A stretch of 64,000 bases of DNA from Gari tellinella (Eukaryota > Mollusca > Bivalvia > Cardiida > Psammobiidae). The notes beneath the pieces are model-generated. The model was not told where the DNA came from, made no database searches, and worked only from the letters and a program-made list of their open reading frames with translations. How positions within the stretch are numbered: the first letter of the stretch is position 1; each line of letters starts with the position of its first letter. The translations under genes and the position numbers were made by a program. Of this stretch, positions 39,915 to 50,570 are shown piece by piece. The stretch spans positions 45,099,786 to 45,163,785 of the forward strand of contig OV277862.1 of NCBI GenBank assembly GCA_922989275.2. The letters are read 5' to 3'.

Positions 39915-40196
39915 TTAACCCATTACCCCATAGCCTGTTTCTAGTTTTCAAGACAGGTGACTACTTAAAGCAGGTTGAAGGTACAGCAGAATGAGTGGTT
40001 AAAGGGCATTCTGCTTTACTTTCAGCTGCTTTAAAGTTTAATTAAGCCACCATCTGCTAGGATATAGAAAATATTTCCCATAGTGCATATTCATGATTAG
40101 AATCATGACTACATGACGATGTATATAAATTAAAAGTGGAATTATTTCCTTCAGTGGAGGAATGAAGTAAAGGCATACTTATGGGGTAATAGGTTA
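39915..40196 (+). mobile_element. HP-A element, complete with TTAA ends, in GFOD 3' region
   Basis: TTAACCCATTACCCCATAGC to TATGGGGTAATAGGTTAA. The hairpin centre is mutated (GAATGAGTGGTTAAAGGGCA). Confidence 0.9.
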
Positions 40197-40529
40197 AAGA
40201 CTGAATGTGTATTTGTATGGATTATCATATTATCAGTCTGTTAGTTTAGTATATTTAGCAGATATTTAGAAATTAGATTTAACTTGCATCTCGTTAAGCT
40301 ACTTTCTGAGTATGCTTGTTTGGCAAATTTATTTATATTTAATGATATTTGTATAAAGTATACTTTAGTCCTATAAAAATTGTCTTTTATATTTTGTTGA
40401 AAAAGTTGCCCAATTTTGTCTTTAAAAATGTTAGAAGTAATCTCATATCCTTTGTGTTCAGTTTTCTACATATACAAGTATGGTTTTAATCAGTTATCAC
40501 CATTTACTTACATGGTCAGTGATTAAGAG

Positions 40530-40690
40530 AATAAAACTTCCAACTAGTCTGCTTTGGCATGGGCTAAGTGTTAAGTAAGGACAAATTCACAAATGACATA
40601 TACATAATATAAGTCTTTGTCTTATGGGGATGATTGAGTGTCTTTTTCTGTCTGCAAAAGAGTTTAAGACTGCAATCGATCTTGAATAAA
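40530..40690 (+). terminator. candidate polyadenylation signals of GFOD
   Basis: AATAAA occurs at 40530-40535 and 40685-40690, 0.66-0.82 kb after the GFOD stop. If used, the 3' UTR would contain the HP-A element at 39915-40196. There is no transcript evidence. Confidence 0.3.
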
Positions 40691-40744
40691 TGGTTAACCA
40701 ACCACAAACTGAAATATTATAGCATAGATATCTTTTAAGTTAAA

Positions 40745-40838
40745 AATTTTAATGATTGCTTAATGCAAGGTAAAATAATGCAGAAAGCTCCTAAAGAAGC
40801 TTTTTTGCATTATTATGCAGTAAGCAACAGTCCTGTAT
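40745..40838. mobile_element. HP-B-like hairpin remnant
   Basis: GATTGCTTAATGCAAGG, AATAATGCAGAAAGCTCC and the complementary arm TTTTTTGCATTATT. The AATGCAGAAAGC arm resembles 57295-57425 more than canonical HP-B. Confidence 0.6.
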
Positions 40839-41022
40839 TATTTAAAGATCAAGCAGGGGGTATTTTATGGAGTGGTCAATTAATACAAGGCTGACTGAAA
40901 TGTATGTGTAACCGGACTAACCTCCCCTGGATTTGTTTCTGTTTTGCTTGGTTTACGGAAATTACCAGAATCTACCTATAAAAATAAAATGCAGTTTGTA
41001 TGACTATAAGTGATACTGCATC

Positions 41023-41046
41023 AGAGCTCCAGATAAGCAGGGTATA
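41023..41046. mobile_element. CTCCAGATAAG element terminal fragment
   Basis: CAGAGCTCCAGATAAGCAGG matches the end of the elements at 6340-6525 and 47938-48131. Confidence 0.55.
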
Positions 41047-41297
41047 TTAACTCTTTCCTCCCTGAAACTTTAAATGGATAATTCCAGTTTCCATTTTAGT
41101 CTAGTCCATTTCTGACATTTAAGGGTTGTTTTTGTCAATGTTTGGCATTATGACAAACAGTGAAGACCTTGATCAGAGGGCTCCTTTCGGAGCCCTCTGA
41201 TCTGGGTCATCACCGTTTGCACAGGACAAGTATTCTATTCACATGTACACTGTTTGAAAAGGATGTCTATATGCGGGACTAGGGTTCAAAGGGTTAA
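41047..41297 (+). mobile_element. HP-C element, complete with TTAA ends
   Basis: TTAACTCTTTCCTCCCTGAA to GGGTTCAAAGGGTTAA. Hairpin GGGCTCCTTTCGGAGCCC centre. Confidence 0.95.
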
Positions 41298-41299
41298 GC

Positions 41300-41527
41300 C
41301 TTAACTCCATAGATACACTTTTCTACACAATTAGTCCATTCCTCCTCTGAAGAAAATAGTTCTATTTTATACAGTGGAGAATGTGCAAAATAAATATTTC
41401 CTATAAGCTTGCAGATGGTAGCTTAAATCAGACTAAAAGTAAAGCTCATTGCTTTACTTTCAACCTGCTTTAAGTGTGTATCTGTCTTTAAAACAAGAAA
41501 CAGGCTATGTACAGTAGTATAGGGTTA
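41300..41527 (-). mobile_element. HP-A element with deleted hairpin centre
   Basis: CCTTAACTCCATAGATACAC, TGAAGAAAATAGTTC, then arms joined at AAAGTAAAGCTCATTGCTTT (the GCAGAATGCGCC inner stem is gone), ending GTATAGGGTTAA. Confidence 0.82.
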
Positions 41528-41917
41528 AAATACATTTATATATTCTTAATTCCTTTTGCCTTCACCAAGCCATATGCTGTGACGGCTTATCAGAATCATC
41601 ACAATACAGGGCTACCTCTCTACAGCAACACCCAAATGAATTATGGGTATGTGTGTTGTTTGGAGGGAGTTGTTATAGGGAGGGAAATTGGCTTATCTTT
41701 GAAAACAGCTTGAATTCAGACAAAAGTATGTGTGAACTTGTTCAGATGAAGTTTTTATAGGGAGGGAACTTGGCTTACATTTGAAAAAAGCTGGAATCCA
41801 GATCAGAGGCTGCTTAACCTGGCCTCTTATCTGGATTCCATCTAATTGTCACTTGTCATTATAGTTTTTCCTGTCAAAATGTTCAATATGTGACTGAGAA
41901 AAACAGCAGCCGACATT

Positions 41918-42465
41918 TTAAAGCGACTCGCAACCAGATGGTGCATTAAAAATAGTGATTTGTAAATATGTGTCAAACGCCGCTTATATAAATGGTAAAG
42001 AATTAGTTTAAGATAAGAAATTCTGTTTAAAAAAATGTATTTCAATAAAAAAAAATATTGGTCTCTGGTGGGATTCGAACCCGGGGCCCGGCATTGGCGG
42101 ACAGAAGGCAAAATAGGGGAAACCGCTTAGACCAATGGACCACGGAACTATCCGTTTATCTCAGATCGATTTAACGTATTTCAATGTGTAGCGATCGAAA
42201 GTGCATACAACTTCACAATTCAGCTCGTGTTTATGTCTGAGCCCATGTAGAGAAGCAACAACAACAACTATACCGTCTACTAGTCGGTATAGAAAAACGA
42301 CGGAAAATATCTAAAAATCTAAGATTCGGTGACGATTCTTGAGACTTTTTTTGGACTGGTCATATTTTTTTAATGTCAGAAGCCAAATAATGCCACAAAT
42401 TTGCTTTTATTTGAGTATTTTATTTTATTTTGACAAGTACACCATCCGGTTGCGAGTCCCTTTAA
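41918..42465 (-). mobile_element. TTAA-flanked TIR element with tRNA-like insert, copy 3
   Basis: TTAAAGCGACTCGCAACCAG to CCGGTTGCGAGTCCCTTTAA. It is the reverse orientation of copy 2 with the same tRNA-like type (minus strand, about 42059-42145, B-box complement GGGATTCGAACCC). Confidence 0.93.
42059..42145 (-). repeat. tRNA-like segment inside the TIR element
   Basis: The complement of the segment at 22266-22351, almost identical, including GGTCTAAGCGGTTTC and CGGGTTCGAATCCCACCAGA. Confidence 0.75.
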
Positions 42466-42616
42466 AGCAGACAATATTGAAGTTGAAAAGGTTGGAAATT
42501 ATTGTCTTGTTTGCAGAACAGCCGCAAGGGATGTTGCAAGGAGGGAATCGTTGTTCAGTTGGCCGTTGTAGGGAGGGAACTCTGTAAAGAATGAAACATT
42601 GTCACTTTGTCCTCGC

Positions 42617-42866
42617 TTAACCCATGACCCCATAGTCTGTTTCTAGTTTTGAAAATATGTGACCACTTAATTTCTTAAAGTAGGTTGAAGGGAAAGCAGA
42701 ATGTGCCTTAAGGTGCATTCTGCTTTACTTTCAGCCTGCTTTAAGCTTACATCTGCTAGGATATAGAAAATATTTCTATCGATTCATATTCATGACTATA
42801 TAATTGGAACTATTTTCTTTAAGCAAAGGAATAAATTAAAGGCGTAATTATGGGGTAATGGGTTAA
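42617..42866 (+). mobile_element. HP-A element, complete with TTAA ends
   Basis: TTAACCCATGACCCCATAGT to TATGGGGTAATGGGTTAA. Hairpin with GTGCCTTAAGGTGC centre and an inserted TTTCTTAA before the left arm. Confidence 0.92.
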
Positions 42867-43130
42867 CTGGAGTGCTGCTACTTGCATAATTTTGAGATCT
42901 AACTACATGTACATTGTACTGATAACAAAATGGCATACATGTACATGTATTTTATTTTAAATTTTGTTTTTAAAGTGTTCATATTTCCAAATAAAGCGAG
43001 CATTTTGCATTAATATTCCGTCTCCCATGAACCCTTGCAAATGTCCACACCATTGAGAAAAGTGGCACTGAGTCGAAAATTTAGAATTGTATGTTGTTCT
43101 GTTTCTCTCTTTGATATTATGTTAATTGAA

Positions 43131-43322
43131 TGTAAAGTAAGATTTCTCTATTACGGCCACTTAAATTATTCTAAAAGACAGTGTTTAAAACAGGCGATAG
43201 CTAAGAGCAAGAAAAAAGTTAAGCAGAAATTTCCCATAGGAGCTCTCCACTTTAATTTTATCATGCTTTAAGCAGTCACCTGCCGAAAACACGGAAAACG
43301 TTGTAATAGAGAGGTTTTACTG
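43131..43322 (+). mobile_element. HP-B element, diverged
   Basis: AGTAAGATTTCTCTATTACG to TAATAGAGAGGTTTTACTGT, with the hairpin eroded. Confidence 0.8.
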
Positions 43323-43555
43323 TACATAGTGTATTCACTGTAATATTCGTAATTCTGCTGTAAAACATATTTTAAAATATTAACATATTCAAATTGGTAA
43401 GAACATGTATAATTGTATATCACATTTTCTTTTATTGTACAAGTTTATTACAATTTTCATGCAAATTATCATGCATTGAAAATACTTCATCTAAAATTCT
43501 TGTTGTAACCTTGAAATGTTATCTGCTATTATTGGTTTTGTAATGTTGCTTATAA
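43323..43555. other. no gene recognised
   Basis: AT-rich; nothing identified. Confidence 0.4.
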
Positions 43556-43757
43556 ACCTTTTCCTTCATAGCTTGTTATCATGTGACTGCTTAACCCATT
43601 TAATACATCATAAATACACCTTTTTGCGCCTCTAATTTATTACACCACTAAAGCAAATAGTTAAGGTGCATTCGGATTTATTTTCAGCAAGCTTTAAGCT
43701 ATCATCTGATAGGATAAGGAAAGTATTTCTTATGGCACATATTCAGGCTTACATAGT
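43556..43757. mobile_element. two fused HP-A fragments
   Basis: CATAGCTTGTTATCATGTGACTGC then TTAACCCATTTAATACATCA, and AAGCTTTAAGCTATCATCTG. The hairpin is mostly lost. Confidence 0.55.
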
Positions 43758-43936
43758 GTAAGACCACTGCCATAGCCTGGCATGATTCAGTAGAAGGCTG
43801 CCAAAAGGTGTAAACTTTTGAGTGAATCAATTAATGGATAAATCCATCATAAAGTGATGTATATTTGCATCAGTGCAAGAAATGAAAAGGTTATTCTTGT
43901 CAGGGTTCAAATTTCAAGATCAATACCTAATATTTT

Positions 43937-44962
43937 TATGCCCCCGGCATCGACGGATGCGGGAGCATATAGTAATCGTCCTGTCCGTCCGTCCGTCCTT
44001 CCATCCGTCCGTCCGTGCAGCTAACTTAGAGTAAGGGGCCATTTTAGTGGACTGTGAACAAATATAGGGCTATTGGCAGTTAAAGGGCCATGGCCCCTTA
44101 ACTCTTTCCTCCCTGAAACTTTAAATGGACAATTCCAGTTTCCATTTTTGTCTAGTCCATTTCTGGCTTTTAAGAGTTGTTTTTGTCAAATTTGGCAGTA
44201 CTGACAAACAGTGAAGACCCTGATCAGAGGGCTCCTTTCGGAGCCCTCTGATCTGGGTCTTCACTGTTTGCACAGGACAAGTGTACTATGCACATGTACA
44301 CTGGTTGAAGAGGACGCCTATATGCGGGACTAGGGCTCAAAGGGTTAACTGGTTCTAAAAATTGCAAAAATGGTATCAGAGGGCCTCAAGGGAGGTAAAA
44401 AATAAGTTTTCAAATTAAGGCCCTTTACCACAAATGTCCATAATCTGTCCATAGGTAGGGGTGTGACTTTAAAGGGCCATTTTGGTTTCTCAAATAATAT
44501 CAATGGGCCACTTGTGGCCCTTTAACTTGGACAGCTGGCCCTTAGCAGGCTGGCCCTTAGACCTAAGTTAGTAGACCGTCCGTCCGTAACCAGGTTAAGT
44601 AGATTTTACCGTTTCGTCTAGCATCAACACCGCTTATTCAAATGCTTGGATACTTATACAGTTGTTGCCTTGGACCATTCCCTAGCCACCAATAATACCT
44701 AACCTTGATTTTGACCTTGACCTTGACCTAATTTGGACTTAGAATATTTTGAATGGGCTATTTCTTGGTTAACTAGATTTTACCGTTTTGTCTAGCATCA
44801 ACACTACTTACTACAATGCTTCTATACTTATACAGTTATTGCCTTGGACCATTACCAACCCACCAGTAATACCCAAGCTCAGTTTGACCTTGACCTTGAC
44901 CTAATTTGGACTTAGAAAATATTCAGAATATATTGTCAAGGATGCCACCGGGGGCATAAGCG
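43937..44962. repeat. dispersed repeat bounded by ATGCCCCCGGC / CCGGGGGCAT, with HP-C inside
   Basis: TTATGCCCCCGGCATCGACG start with CCGTCCGTCC array, end GGATGCCACCGGGGGCATAA. It contains two tandem ~175-bp units (about 44588 and 44763: TAGATTTTACCGTTT, TCTAGCATCAACAC, GACCTTGACCTTGACC). A known type of bivalve repeat; class not determined. Confidence 0.75.
44098..44347 (+). mobile_element. HP-C element, complete with TTAA ends
   Basis: TTAACTCTTTCCTCCCTGAA to GGGCTCAAAGGGTTAA. It interrupts the CCATGGCCCC / ACTGG sequence of the surrounding repeat. Hairpin perfect. Confidence 0.95.
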
Positions 44963-45009
44963 TTTATTGAGCGCAGTCTTGTTTAGATCTATCATAGTAT
45001 GTAAATGAG

Positions 45010-45065
45010 GTGTTGATCTGGCAACTTGTCTCCTGGAGTCTCGATATGACTGAAATACTGTGAAA
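45010..45065 (+). repeat. SINE 3' tail fragment
   Basis: GGAGTCTCGATATGACTGAA followed by TACTGTGAAAGCAAC, the terminal words of the SINE at 58590-58815. Confidence 0.45.
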
Positions 45066-45094
45066 GCAACTTTATTAAAACCCTATTTTCAAGT

Positions 45095-45297
45095 ACAACA
45101 ACAACATAGTGTGGACATATAATGTCTTCAGTAGAGGAATATATTCAAGGAGTAAAAAGGCTTATTTATGGGGTACCGGTATTGTGTTAATTGGACATTG
45201 AAATTGTCCATTAAAAGTTTCAGTTTCAGGACATGGAAGAAACATGAAAAAACATTTCTATAACCCATTACTCCATAAATACTCCTTTTAACCCTTT
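45095..45297. mobile_element. HP-A and HP-C fragments
   Basis: GTCTTCAGTAGAGGAATATA and ATTTATGGGGTACCGG (HP-A right flank), then GAAATTGTCCATTAAAAGTT (HP-C), then another HP-A start TAACCCATTACTCCATAAAT. Confidence 0.6.
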
Positions 45298-45539
45298 CCC
45301 CCATAGAAGCGCCTTTTAGCACATTCAGTTTATTCTTGCCCTGAAGAAAATAGTTCCAATTTATACAATCATAAATATGTATAATGCAAAATAGTTTTTA
45401 TACTCTAGCAGATGATAGCTTAAAGCAAGCTGAAAGTAAAGAAGAATGCGCTTAAAGCGCATTCTGCTTTACTTTCAACCTGCTTTAAGTGGACACCCTT
45501 TATACAATACTAGAGATATGCTATGTGGGAAAGGGTTAA
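45298..45539 (-). mobile_element. HP-A element, complete with TTAA ends
   Basis: TTAACCCTTTCCCCCATAGA to GGGAAAGGGTTAA. Hairpin AAAGCAAGCTGAAAGTAAAG arms, GCGCTTAAAGCGC centre. Confidence 0.93.
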
Positions 45540-45544
45540 CTTAA

Positions 45545-45945
45545 AGCCTCTTATTTATTCCTCCTCTCAGGAATGTACATGTATATAGATTCTAATGTAC
45601 GTTCTTGCTCCTATAAAGAAAATAAGTCAACTTTATTTAATCATAAAAAACACCATAAGAAATAGTGTCTATATCCTTATAGAGAGTACTTAAATCAGGC
45701 TAAAAGTAAAGCAGAAAACGCCTTAAGATGCACTCTGCTTTACTTTCAACCTGCTTAAAATGGTCACCTGCTCTGTGAAAAGTGTTAATTTTGTTTATAA
45801 TATTCATGAACTTTAAATGGCCGCTTCTAGAATTGTTCATGAATATTCAAGAAATTATTCTGGATTAGTTTTAAAATAATTCAATACCTTTCCACAGGGG
45901 TAGTCTTCAATACTAGAAACAGGCTATGGGGTAAAGTTATAAGCA
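45545..45945 (-). mobile_element. HP-A element with ~110-bp insertion
   Basis: GCCTCTTATTTATTCCTCC, hairpin with CGCCTTAAGATGC, break at about 45785, resuming at GTCTTCAATACTAGAAACAG near 45902. Confidence 0.7.
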
Positions 45946-46059
45946 GCAGGTAAATGTATGAAAAGGCATTTCATCAGGAGAAAGAGTTAAGATGTTAGAT
46001 AGGTTAAGTGTTAGTTAAATGGCCCAATATCTGTAGAACTCAGTTGGCAGAAGATAAAA

Positions 46060-46257
46060 CTATATCTGATGTTTTACTTTACCAGCCCTTCGGGTGATTA
46101 TATCGTGTCTGCTTGAATACTGCCATTTTGACAAACTGTGCAGACCCAGATCAGAGGGCTGCTCCTTTAGAAGCCCTCTGATCTGGATCTACACTGTTTG
46201 CCTAGGGCAAGTATACTCTTCACATGTACACTGTTTCTAGGTCTCAATGGGTTAAGC
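46060..46257 (+). mobile_element. HP-C element, diverged
   Basis: ACAAACTGTGCAGACCCAGA, GGGCTGCTCCTTTAGAAGCC and TTCACATGTACACTGTTTC, ending CAATGGGTTAA. Confidence 0.75.
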
Positions 46258-46324
46258 TGTCTGGCAGTCAAGTTGTGAGTAGCAAGTCAAGAAGTCAACC
46301 CTGTCCCACACATGCACCATTAGA

Positions 46325-46535
46325 AAATTGTTTTATATCCTAGCAGATGGTAGCTTAAAGCAGGCTGAAAGTAAAGTGGCACATTCTGCTTTACTTTCAA
46401 CCTTCTTTAAGTGGTCACCTATATTTAGCACTAGAAACAGGCTATTGGGTAATGGGTTAAGACGAGTAACCTCTTAAAGTAAGATTAAAGTAAAGCTGAT
46501 TTACTTTCATTTTGCTTTAAATAATCTGTCAATAG
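46325..46535. mobile_element. HP-A fragments with shortened hairpins
   Basis: AGATGGTAGCTTAAAGCAGG with the inner stem deleted (AAAGTAAAGTGGCACATTCT), ending GGGTAATGGGTTAA. Then a second minimal hairpin CTCTTAAAGTAAG..AAAGCTGATTTACTTT. Confidence 0.7.
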
Positions 46536-46561
46536 TACTTAACTGCATCAGTGAATCGTCT

Positions 46562-47100
46562 TTTAACCTCTAACCCATAGTCTGTTTCTAGATTTTAAAA
46601 CAAGTTACTACTTTAAAGACATCCCTAGATGACCTTTCGATCATAACGCCTTGCCAGACAATTTCCTTGCAATAATCATAGTTCTTATGGACATGTCGCT
46701 AGCAAAGAACCATTGAAGCTTCTCGTGTGAGACTCTACCTTTATATTTGATAGTTTGGTTAGAAATAACCATTGAAAATCACTAGAGCATGAGTATAATC
46801 TGGACCTCACCAGGTAAACTGAGATTGTGCTGCACATGCTTTGACAGTTACATTGACACCTCCAGAACAATGGACTGGTTGTCCATCAATGGATTGAGGA
46901 AAAGTCTTTAAGCAGGTTGAAAGTAAAGCAGAATGCACCTTAGGGTGCATTCTGCTATACTTTCAACCTGCTTTAAGATTTTATCTGCTAGAATATAGAA
47001 AATGTTTCTTATGATTCTTATTTGTAACAGTATAAATTGGAACTATTTTCTTCAGTAGAGGAATAAATTAAAGGCGTAAAAATGTGTATTAATGGGTTAA
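46562..47100 (+). mobile_element. HP-A element with TTAAAGACATC element inserted in its hairpin arm
   Basis: TTAACCTCTAACCCATAGTC; the left arm is cut at its TTAA (TACTAC-TTTAA) and resumes after 46911 with GCAGGTTGAAAGTAAAGCAG; right end GTATTAATGGGTTAA. Confidence 0.85.
46613..46911 (+). mobile_element. TTAAAGACATC element, copy 2, clean TTAA insertion
   Basis: TTAAAGACATCCCTAGATGA to GGAAAAGTCTTTAA, 299 bp. TTAA is present at both junctions within the HP-A hairpin arm CTTAAAGC. No hairpin and no frame. Confidence 0.88.
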
Positions 47101-47211
47101 TTAGTCGCTTTAAACAAGATTGACTGTCGTGATAGATTTTAAAATATTGAAATTTTGCTTTTTTCTCATTCTGTGGTCAGAAAATAGCCATTACAAACAT
47201 CAACACATATT

Positions 47212-47402
47212 AATGTCACCTCTCTATTACGACCACTAAATTGTGTTAATTAATAGGTGTTTACAACAAGTGACTGCTTAAAGAAAGGTGACAGTAAAAC
47301 AGAAAACTCTGCTTTACTGCCACCTTACTTTAAGCTGTCACCTGTCTTGTATAAAATCAATTAGCCCTTGTTTTAGTAGTCATGATAGAGAGGTTTGACT
47401 GT
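47212..47402 (+). mobile_element. HP-B element with shortened hairpin
   Basis: GTCACCTCTCTATTACGACC to ATAGAGAGGTTTGACTGTA; the inner stem AGCTCCTTTAGGAGCT is deleted (AACAGAAAACTCTGC). Confidence 0.85.
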
Positions 47403-47453
47403 ACTTGAAATGTAAAAAAATATTCTCTATAAATTGAAAATATTCTTTTGTTA

Positions 47454-47631
47454 TACTGTAAAACATCTCTATTACAACCACTAAAAGGAAGGTTAATTGA
47501 TTGTATAAAAGGCAGGTGACAGCTTAGAGCAAAAGAAGCTCTCTGATTTACTGTCACCTTGCTTTAAGCAGTCACCTGTAATAAACACAAAATCAATGAC
47601 ATATTTTTCGTAATTGAGAGGTTTTACTGTA
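47454..47631 (-). mobile_element. HP-B element with asymmetric hairpin deletion
   Basis: TACTGTAAAACATCTCTATT to GAGAGGTTTTACTGTA; the left arm is short (AGAGCAAAAGAAGCTC) against a full right arm. Confidence 0.85.
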
Positions 47632-47834
47632 TTTTTTAAGGGGCAGGAATACACAGGGTTGACTGTAAAAATAGTAGAAAGGTGTTGGTTTTTTGCATAA
47701 TATGTACATGTATATTGTAAATGATTCTGGTTTAGGCTGTTACATATCTTGTACATCTTTACTAATATCTAGAGGTGTTTTGTATCTTTATATCTGGACT
47801 ATTCCCATTTCAAGTGTGCCATTTACAGACACTG

Positions 47835-47938
47835 TTAACCACTTACCTCATAGAATGTTTTCAATGTTCAAGACAGGTGGATGCTTAAAGCAGATTGAAA
47901 GTAAAGTAGCATATCTGCTTTACCTTTAGCTTACTTCA
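47835..47938 (+). mobile_element. HP-A left half, cut by next element
   Basis: TTAACCACTTACCTCATAGA and TAAAGCAGATTGAAAGTAAA, ending where CAGGGCTCC begins. Confidence 0.7.
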
Positions 47939-48131
47939 GGGCTCCAAATAAGGGAGTATTTCAAAAGCTAAAAAAATCTTTATTTCTGCATTAAACCCTA
48001 TGCTGTCACTGCTCATTAGAATCACCTCTCCAAGACTATTCTAATGAGTAGTGACACCATAGGATTTGGTGCTGAAATAAGTGAGAAAATGTTTGATTTG
48101 TTCAGTTTACTCCCTCTTATCTTGAGCCCTG
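47938..48131. mobile_element. CAGGGCTCCAAATAAG-ended hairpin element
   Basis: TIR CAGGGCTCCAAATAAGGGAG / CTCCCTCTTATCTTGAGCCCTG. Central inverted repeat CCTATGCTGTCACTGCTCAT / ATGAGTAGTGACACCATAGG. Related to 6340-6525. Confidence 0.85.
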
Positions 48132-48147
48132 TTGCTTTCCTTTAATC

Positions 48148-48398
48148 TATTTGTCCCATTACCCCATAGCCTGGTTTTAGTTATGCAGTCAGCTGAATGC
48201 TCAAAGCAGGTTGAAAGTAAAGCAGAATGTGCCTTAAGACATTCTGCTTTGCTTTCAGTCTGCTTTAAGCTACTATCTGTTAGAGTATAGAAAATAAAAT
48301 TTTATATAACATATTCATGATTGATAAAGTGGAACTATTTACTTCAGCGGAGAATAAATTGAATGTGTAAATATTCATATCTATTGAGTATGGGTTAA
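48148..48398 (+). mobile_element. HP-A element
   Basis: CCCATTACCCCATAGCCTGG to GAGTATGGGTTAA. Hairpin with GTGCCTTAAGAC centre. Confidence 0.85.
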
Positions 48399-48404
48399 GA
48401 GAAC

Positions 48405-48628
48405 TTTGTACTTCACATTCAGCCATTTTAGTCTAGTCCATTTCTCACTTGTAAGGGTTGTTTTTGTCAATGTTTGGCATTATGACAAACAGCGAAGACC
48501 CTGATCAGAGGGCTCTTTTCGGAGCCTTCTGATCTGGGTCTTCACTGTTTGCACAGGACAAGTGTACTATTCACATGTACACTGTTTGAAAAGGACGCCT
48601 ATAAGCGGGACTAGGGTTCAAAGGGATA
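48405..48628 (+). mobile_element. HP-C element, left end missing
   Basis: It starts at CAGCCATTTTAGTCTAGTCC and runs to GGGTTCAAAGGGATAA. Hairpin GGGCTCTTTTCGGAGCC. Confidence 0.9.
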
Positions 48629-48719
48629 AGGGAAACGGGCAATCCTCTCATCCACATAAGCACCTTAGGAGGCCTTCACCCCTTTCTCCTCAAAACTGCC
48701 ACAGGATGCCAAAGTATTG

Positions 48720-48795
48720 CCAGGGCTCCAGATAAGAGGGAGTAATCTGAACAAATCCAAATTCAATATTTTCTCACCCTCATTCATTTCAGTAC
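48720..48795. mobile_element. CTCCAGATAAG element fragment
   Basis: AGGGCTCCAGATAAGAGGGA then ATATTTTCTCACCCTCATTC and AAATCCTATGG. The right half is lost. Confidence 0.6.
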
Positions 48796-48804
48796 CAAAT
48801 CCTA

Positions 48805-48962
48805 TGGCTATAACTTTAACACTTTACTCCATAGCCTGTTTCTAGTATTGAATATAGGTGGTCACTTACAGCAGATTAAAAGTAAATCAAAATGAGCCCT
48901 GAGGCGCATTCTGCTTTATTTTCAGTCTGCTTTAAGCTAGAATATACTGATATTTATGACTG
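48805..48962 (+). mobile_element. HP-A element
   Basis: TTTACTCCATAGCCTGTTTC, hairpin with GAGCCCTGAGGCGC centre, truncated right flank. Confidence 0.75.
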
Positions 48963-48964
48963 TT

Positions 48965-49216
48965 TAACCCTTTACCTTATAGAAGCGCCTTTTAGCGCAT
49001 TCCATTTAATCATCCGCGGAAGAAAATAATTCCAATCTATACAGTCATGAAAAAGTATCAGAAGGAATATTTTTTTTATTCTAGCAGGTTGTAGCTTAAA
49101 GCAGGCTGAAAGTAAAGCAGAATGCGCCTTATGGCGCATTCTGCTTTTCTTTCAACCTGCTTTAAGCAGTCACCTTTTTTCAAAACTAAAATCAGGCTAT
49201 GGGGTAAAGGGTTAAA
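48965..49216 (-). mobile_element. HP-A element, complete with TTAA ends
   Basis: TTAACCCTTTACCTTATAGA to GGGGTAAAGGGTTAA. Hairpin GCGCCTTATGGCGC centre. Confidence 0.92.
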
Positions 49217-49589
49217 TTGGATCTACTTTCTCAAGTGAATGAATAAGTTGGATGCCCTAAAAGGTGCTTCTATGAGGAATAGGGTTAAATCGTTTCTTTG
49301 CAGAGAATTTTGTCTTTCTGGAGCAAGTTTTCAGAGAATTTGTTACAGACACTTTTAGTTTGTTGTAGCATAATTTTACAGACGCAAATATGTAAAACTT
49401 TTTCTTTATCAGCACTATTGATAAATAATATCGTTAGATAAATTGTATTGAAATACACTTAAACCTGTATAGTTGATGAATTGTATTGAAATTGATAAAC
49501 TAATTGTATTGAGCTTATCATATCTGTGTTGTAGTAGAAAATTTTTACTGAATACATTTAAACCTGTGTAGTAGAAGAATGGCACTGAA
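49217..49589. other. no gene recognised
   Basis: Two loose copies of CATTTAAACCTGTGTAGTAG-like and AATTGTATTGAAAT words. Nothing else. Confidence 0.4.
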
Positions 49590-49814
49590 ACCATTGCCCC
49601 ATAAATACACCTTTTAACTTATTCCTCCAATGAAGAAAATAGAAGTTCAATTTATACAATCATGGATATTTATTATAAGAAATAATTTCTATATTCTAGC
49701 AAACAGTAGCTTAAAGCAGAATGTGCCTTATGTCATATTCTGCTTTACTTTCCACCTGCATTATGGGGTCATTTGTCTTCAAAACTAGAAACTGGCTATG
49801 GCGTAATGGGTTAA
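49590..49814 (-). mobile_element. HP-A element
   Basis: CCATTGCCCCATAAATACAC to GGCGTAATGGGTTAA. The hairpin left arm is shortened (CTTAAAGCAGAATGTGCC, lacking GGTTGAAAGTAAA). Confidence 0.85.
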
Positions 49815-49946
49815 ACAACGGACTAAATTTTTTTCGCTCAGTATACATTTAGACCAGTGTTGTAGAAGAATTGAAATATATTTGAAATTGTATTTAAACC
49901 TCCATTTCATGTTTCATGGAGGAAAGGGTTAACGCAAGATCAACTG

Positions 49947-50293
49947 TACAGCGCTTCCTCTCTACAACGACACCAAATGGGACACAAAAAATGTGTGTGT
50001 TGTTTGGAGGGAGTCTTTATAGGGAGGGAATTTAATTTACATTTGCAAGATCAGCCGCCACGTAACGTGGCGTCTGATCTGGATTCAAGCTGTTTGTCAC
50101 TCCTCATTATGTTTTTTCTATCAAAATGTCAAATATGTAAATTTGAGAAAACCAGCAGACGACAATTTTAAGCAGACGATATTGCAGCCGTGAAAGCTTT
50201 AGATCTAATTGTCTTGGTTGGGGAACAGCAGCAAGGGTCATTGTAAGGAGGGAGACGTTGTTGGTAGGACCGTTGTAGGGAGGGAGCGCTGTA
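49947..50293 (+). mobile_element. HP-H element, complete
   Basis: TACAGCGCTTCCTCTCTACA to AGGGAGGGAGCGCTGTA. The hairpin left arm is truncated (TTTGCAAGATCAGCCGCCAC) while the right arm is full. It keeps AATTTTAAGCAGACGATATT, the intact target site used by the tRNA-bearing insertions in other copies. Confidence 0.92.
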
Positions 50294-50570
50294 CATATTT
50301 TACCATATGTCTACCTCTTTTGATTGGCCATCTGCGCTGATTGGCCAGTCCACTCCTTTGTTCTTTTATTTCTTTGTGTTCTCTGAATGTACAAATCAGA
50401 CAAACTGCTTAATATATATCTACATGTTTTGATTGTGACTTTGTATGTTATGCTTCTAATAGAGAAAGTTGCAATGGGGAAATTGGAAGAATAGCTATCA
50501 GATCCCAATGATCGCTTGTCAGGAATGCATTTGAACAATAACCGGTACTTGATTTGATGAATAATATTTT
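50294..50570. other. no gene recognised
   Basis: Nothing supported. A 75-residue minus frame here has no recognisable features. Confidence 0.4.

Larger units (their letters stand above)
41605..42586 (+). mobile_element. HP-H element with internal duplication and tRNA-bearing TIR element inserted
   Basis: TACAGGGCTACCTCTCTACA to GGGAGGGAACTCTGTA. The GGGAGGGAA.TTGGCTTA.TTTGAAAA block occurs twice (about 41672 and 41760). Insert at 41918-42465. Confidence 0.85.
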
